Positions 63,824-64,000 of a stretch of 64,000 nucleotides of DNA are shown here, piece after piece; within the stretch, counting starts at the first letter, position 1; each line of letters begins with the position of its first letter. The position numbers and the translations under genes are program-made. Below the pieces are notes generated by a model. It saw nothing but the letters and a program-made list of their open reading frames with translations. It had not been told where the DNA came from and searched no databases. This DNA comes from Erythrobacteraceae bacterium E2-1 Yellow Sea (GTDB taxonomy: Bacteria > Pseudomonadota > Alphaproteobacteria > Sphingomonadales > Sphingomonadaceae): NCBI GenBank assembly GCA_014983025.1, contig JADCLP010000001.1, forward strand, positions 496,001 through 560,000, read 5' to 3'.

Positions 63824-64000
63824 TCAGCCATATCCCATCAGGCTGAGCACTTCCTTGCGGCTGCGCGGGTCATCAAGGAAGCAACCCAGCAGGCGGCTGG
63901 TAATCATGTTGACACCAGGTGTGCGGACACCGCGCCCGGTCATGCAGCCATGCTGGGCCTCTATAACAACGGCCACACCCTGTGGTTCAAGATTATTCCA
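63824..64000 (-). CDS. folE: GTP cyclohydrolase I, C-terminal part (cut by the right edge)
   Basis: The last 58 codons are visible: 'LEPQGVAVVIEAQHGCMTGRGVRTPGVNMITSRLLGCF', the conserved GTP cyclohydrolase I C-terminus with the zinc-binding Cys and the HxxM-type region, followed by 'DDPRSRKEVLSLMGYG'. The enzyme starts tetrahydrofolate synthesis from GTP. The start lies beyond the window. Confidence 0.92.
   Translation of the reverse strand, partial: WNNLEPQGVAVVIEAQHGCMTGRGVRTPGVNMITSRLLGCFLDDPRSRKEVLSLMGYG

Overview
The window looks like chromosomal DNA of a GC-rich alphaproteobacterium, most likely Sphingomonadales and probably the Erythrobacteraceae. The basis is gene content and protein style recognised by eye, not a database search: Caulobacter-type tad/cpa pilus genes, a DivL-like kinase with Tyr at the phosphoacceptor position, bkd genes of the alphaproteobacterial type, and the runs ubiK-recO-leuB, addA-addB-murU-amgK-tsaE-divL, and sdhE-mfd. 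Most of the window is housekeeping sequence with tightly packed genes and many ATGA/GTGA overlaps. Accessory DNA is concentrated in about 31.4-35.05 kb, with smaller signs at 9.2 kb and 17.6-19.8 kb.

Layout. 1-2525 (-): N-terminal part of a giant type I secreted repeat adhesin that runs off the left edge. 2526-3505: non-coding divergent spacer. 3506-16111 (+): a complete Flp/Tad pilus locus (flp, cpaB, cpaC, a small lipoprotein, tadG, two tadE-like genes plus a duplicated tail fragment, cpaE, cpaF, tadB, tadC, tadD, prepilin peptidase, one unknown protein). 16125-17371 (-): LysR regulator and apaG. 17600-19760 (+): a second pseudopilin cassette (TadG-like plus two TadE-like). 19853-24531 (-): metZ, leuB, recO, ubiK, tspO, tlyA. 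24566-26313 (+): a secreted unknown, a structured RNA/mini-ORF unit with terminator, 5-formyl-THF cyclo-ligase and a DUF2842 protein. 26361-31233 (-): tRNA-Asp, the branched-chain 2-oxoacid dehydrogenase operon (with a good sigma70-type promoter) and thyA. 31340: tRNA-Pro.

31417-35050 is an accessory patch between tRNA-Pro(CGG) and recG. It holds a secreted formylglycine-generating-enzyme-like gene enclosed by 24-bp inverted repeats and 54-bp direct repeats, gene debris including a VirB3-like remnant, and an orphan Rhs C-terminal tip followed by a candidate immunity gene. The Rhs tip is joined directly to the stop codon of recG. 35047-49574 returns to core genes: recG, sdhE, mfd, an EAL protein, NAD kinase, tRNA-Asn, a TauE/SafE permease, secA, argJ and an inositol monophosphatase-like gene.

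49571-60919 (-) is a long chain: trxA lies at the 3' end, and addA, addB, murU, amgK, tsaE and divL overlap end to start. It combines double-strand-break repair, cell-wall recycling, tRNA t6A formation and a cell-cycle regulator. 61023-64000 holds ahcY with a perfect palindromic operator upstream, a small secreted unknown, a Prx5-type peroxiredoxin and the 3' end of folE. The best leads for something undescribed are the RNA/mini-ORF unit at 25.2-25.43 kb, the repeat-bounded element at 31.46-33.02 kb, the recG-coupled Rhs tip with its partner gene, and the duplicated pseudopilin tail at 9.23 kb.
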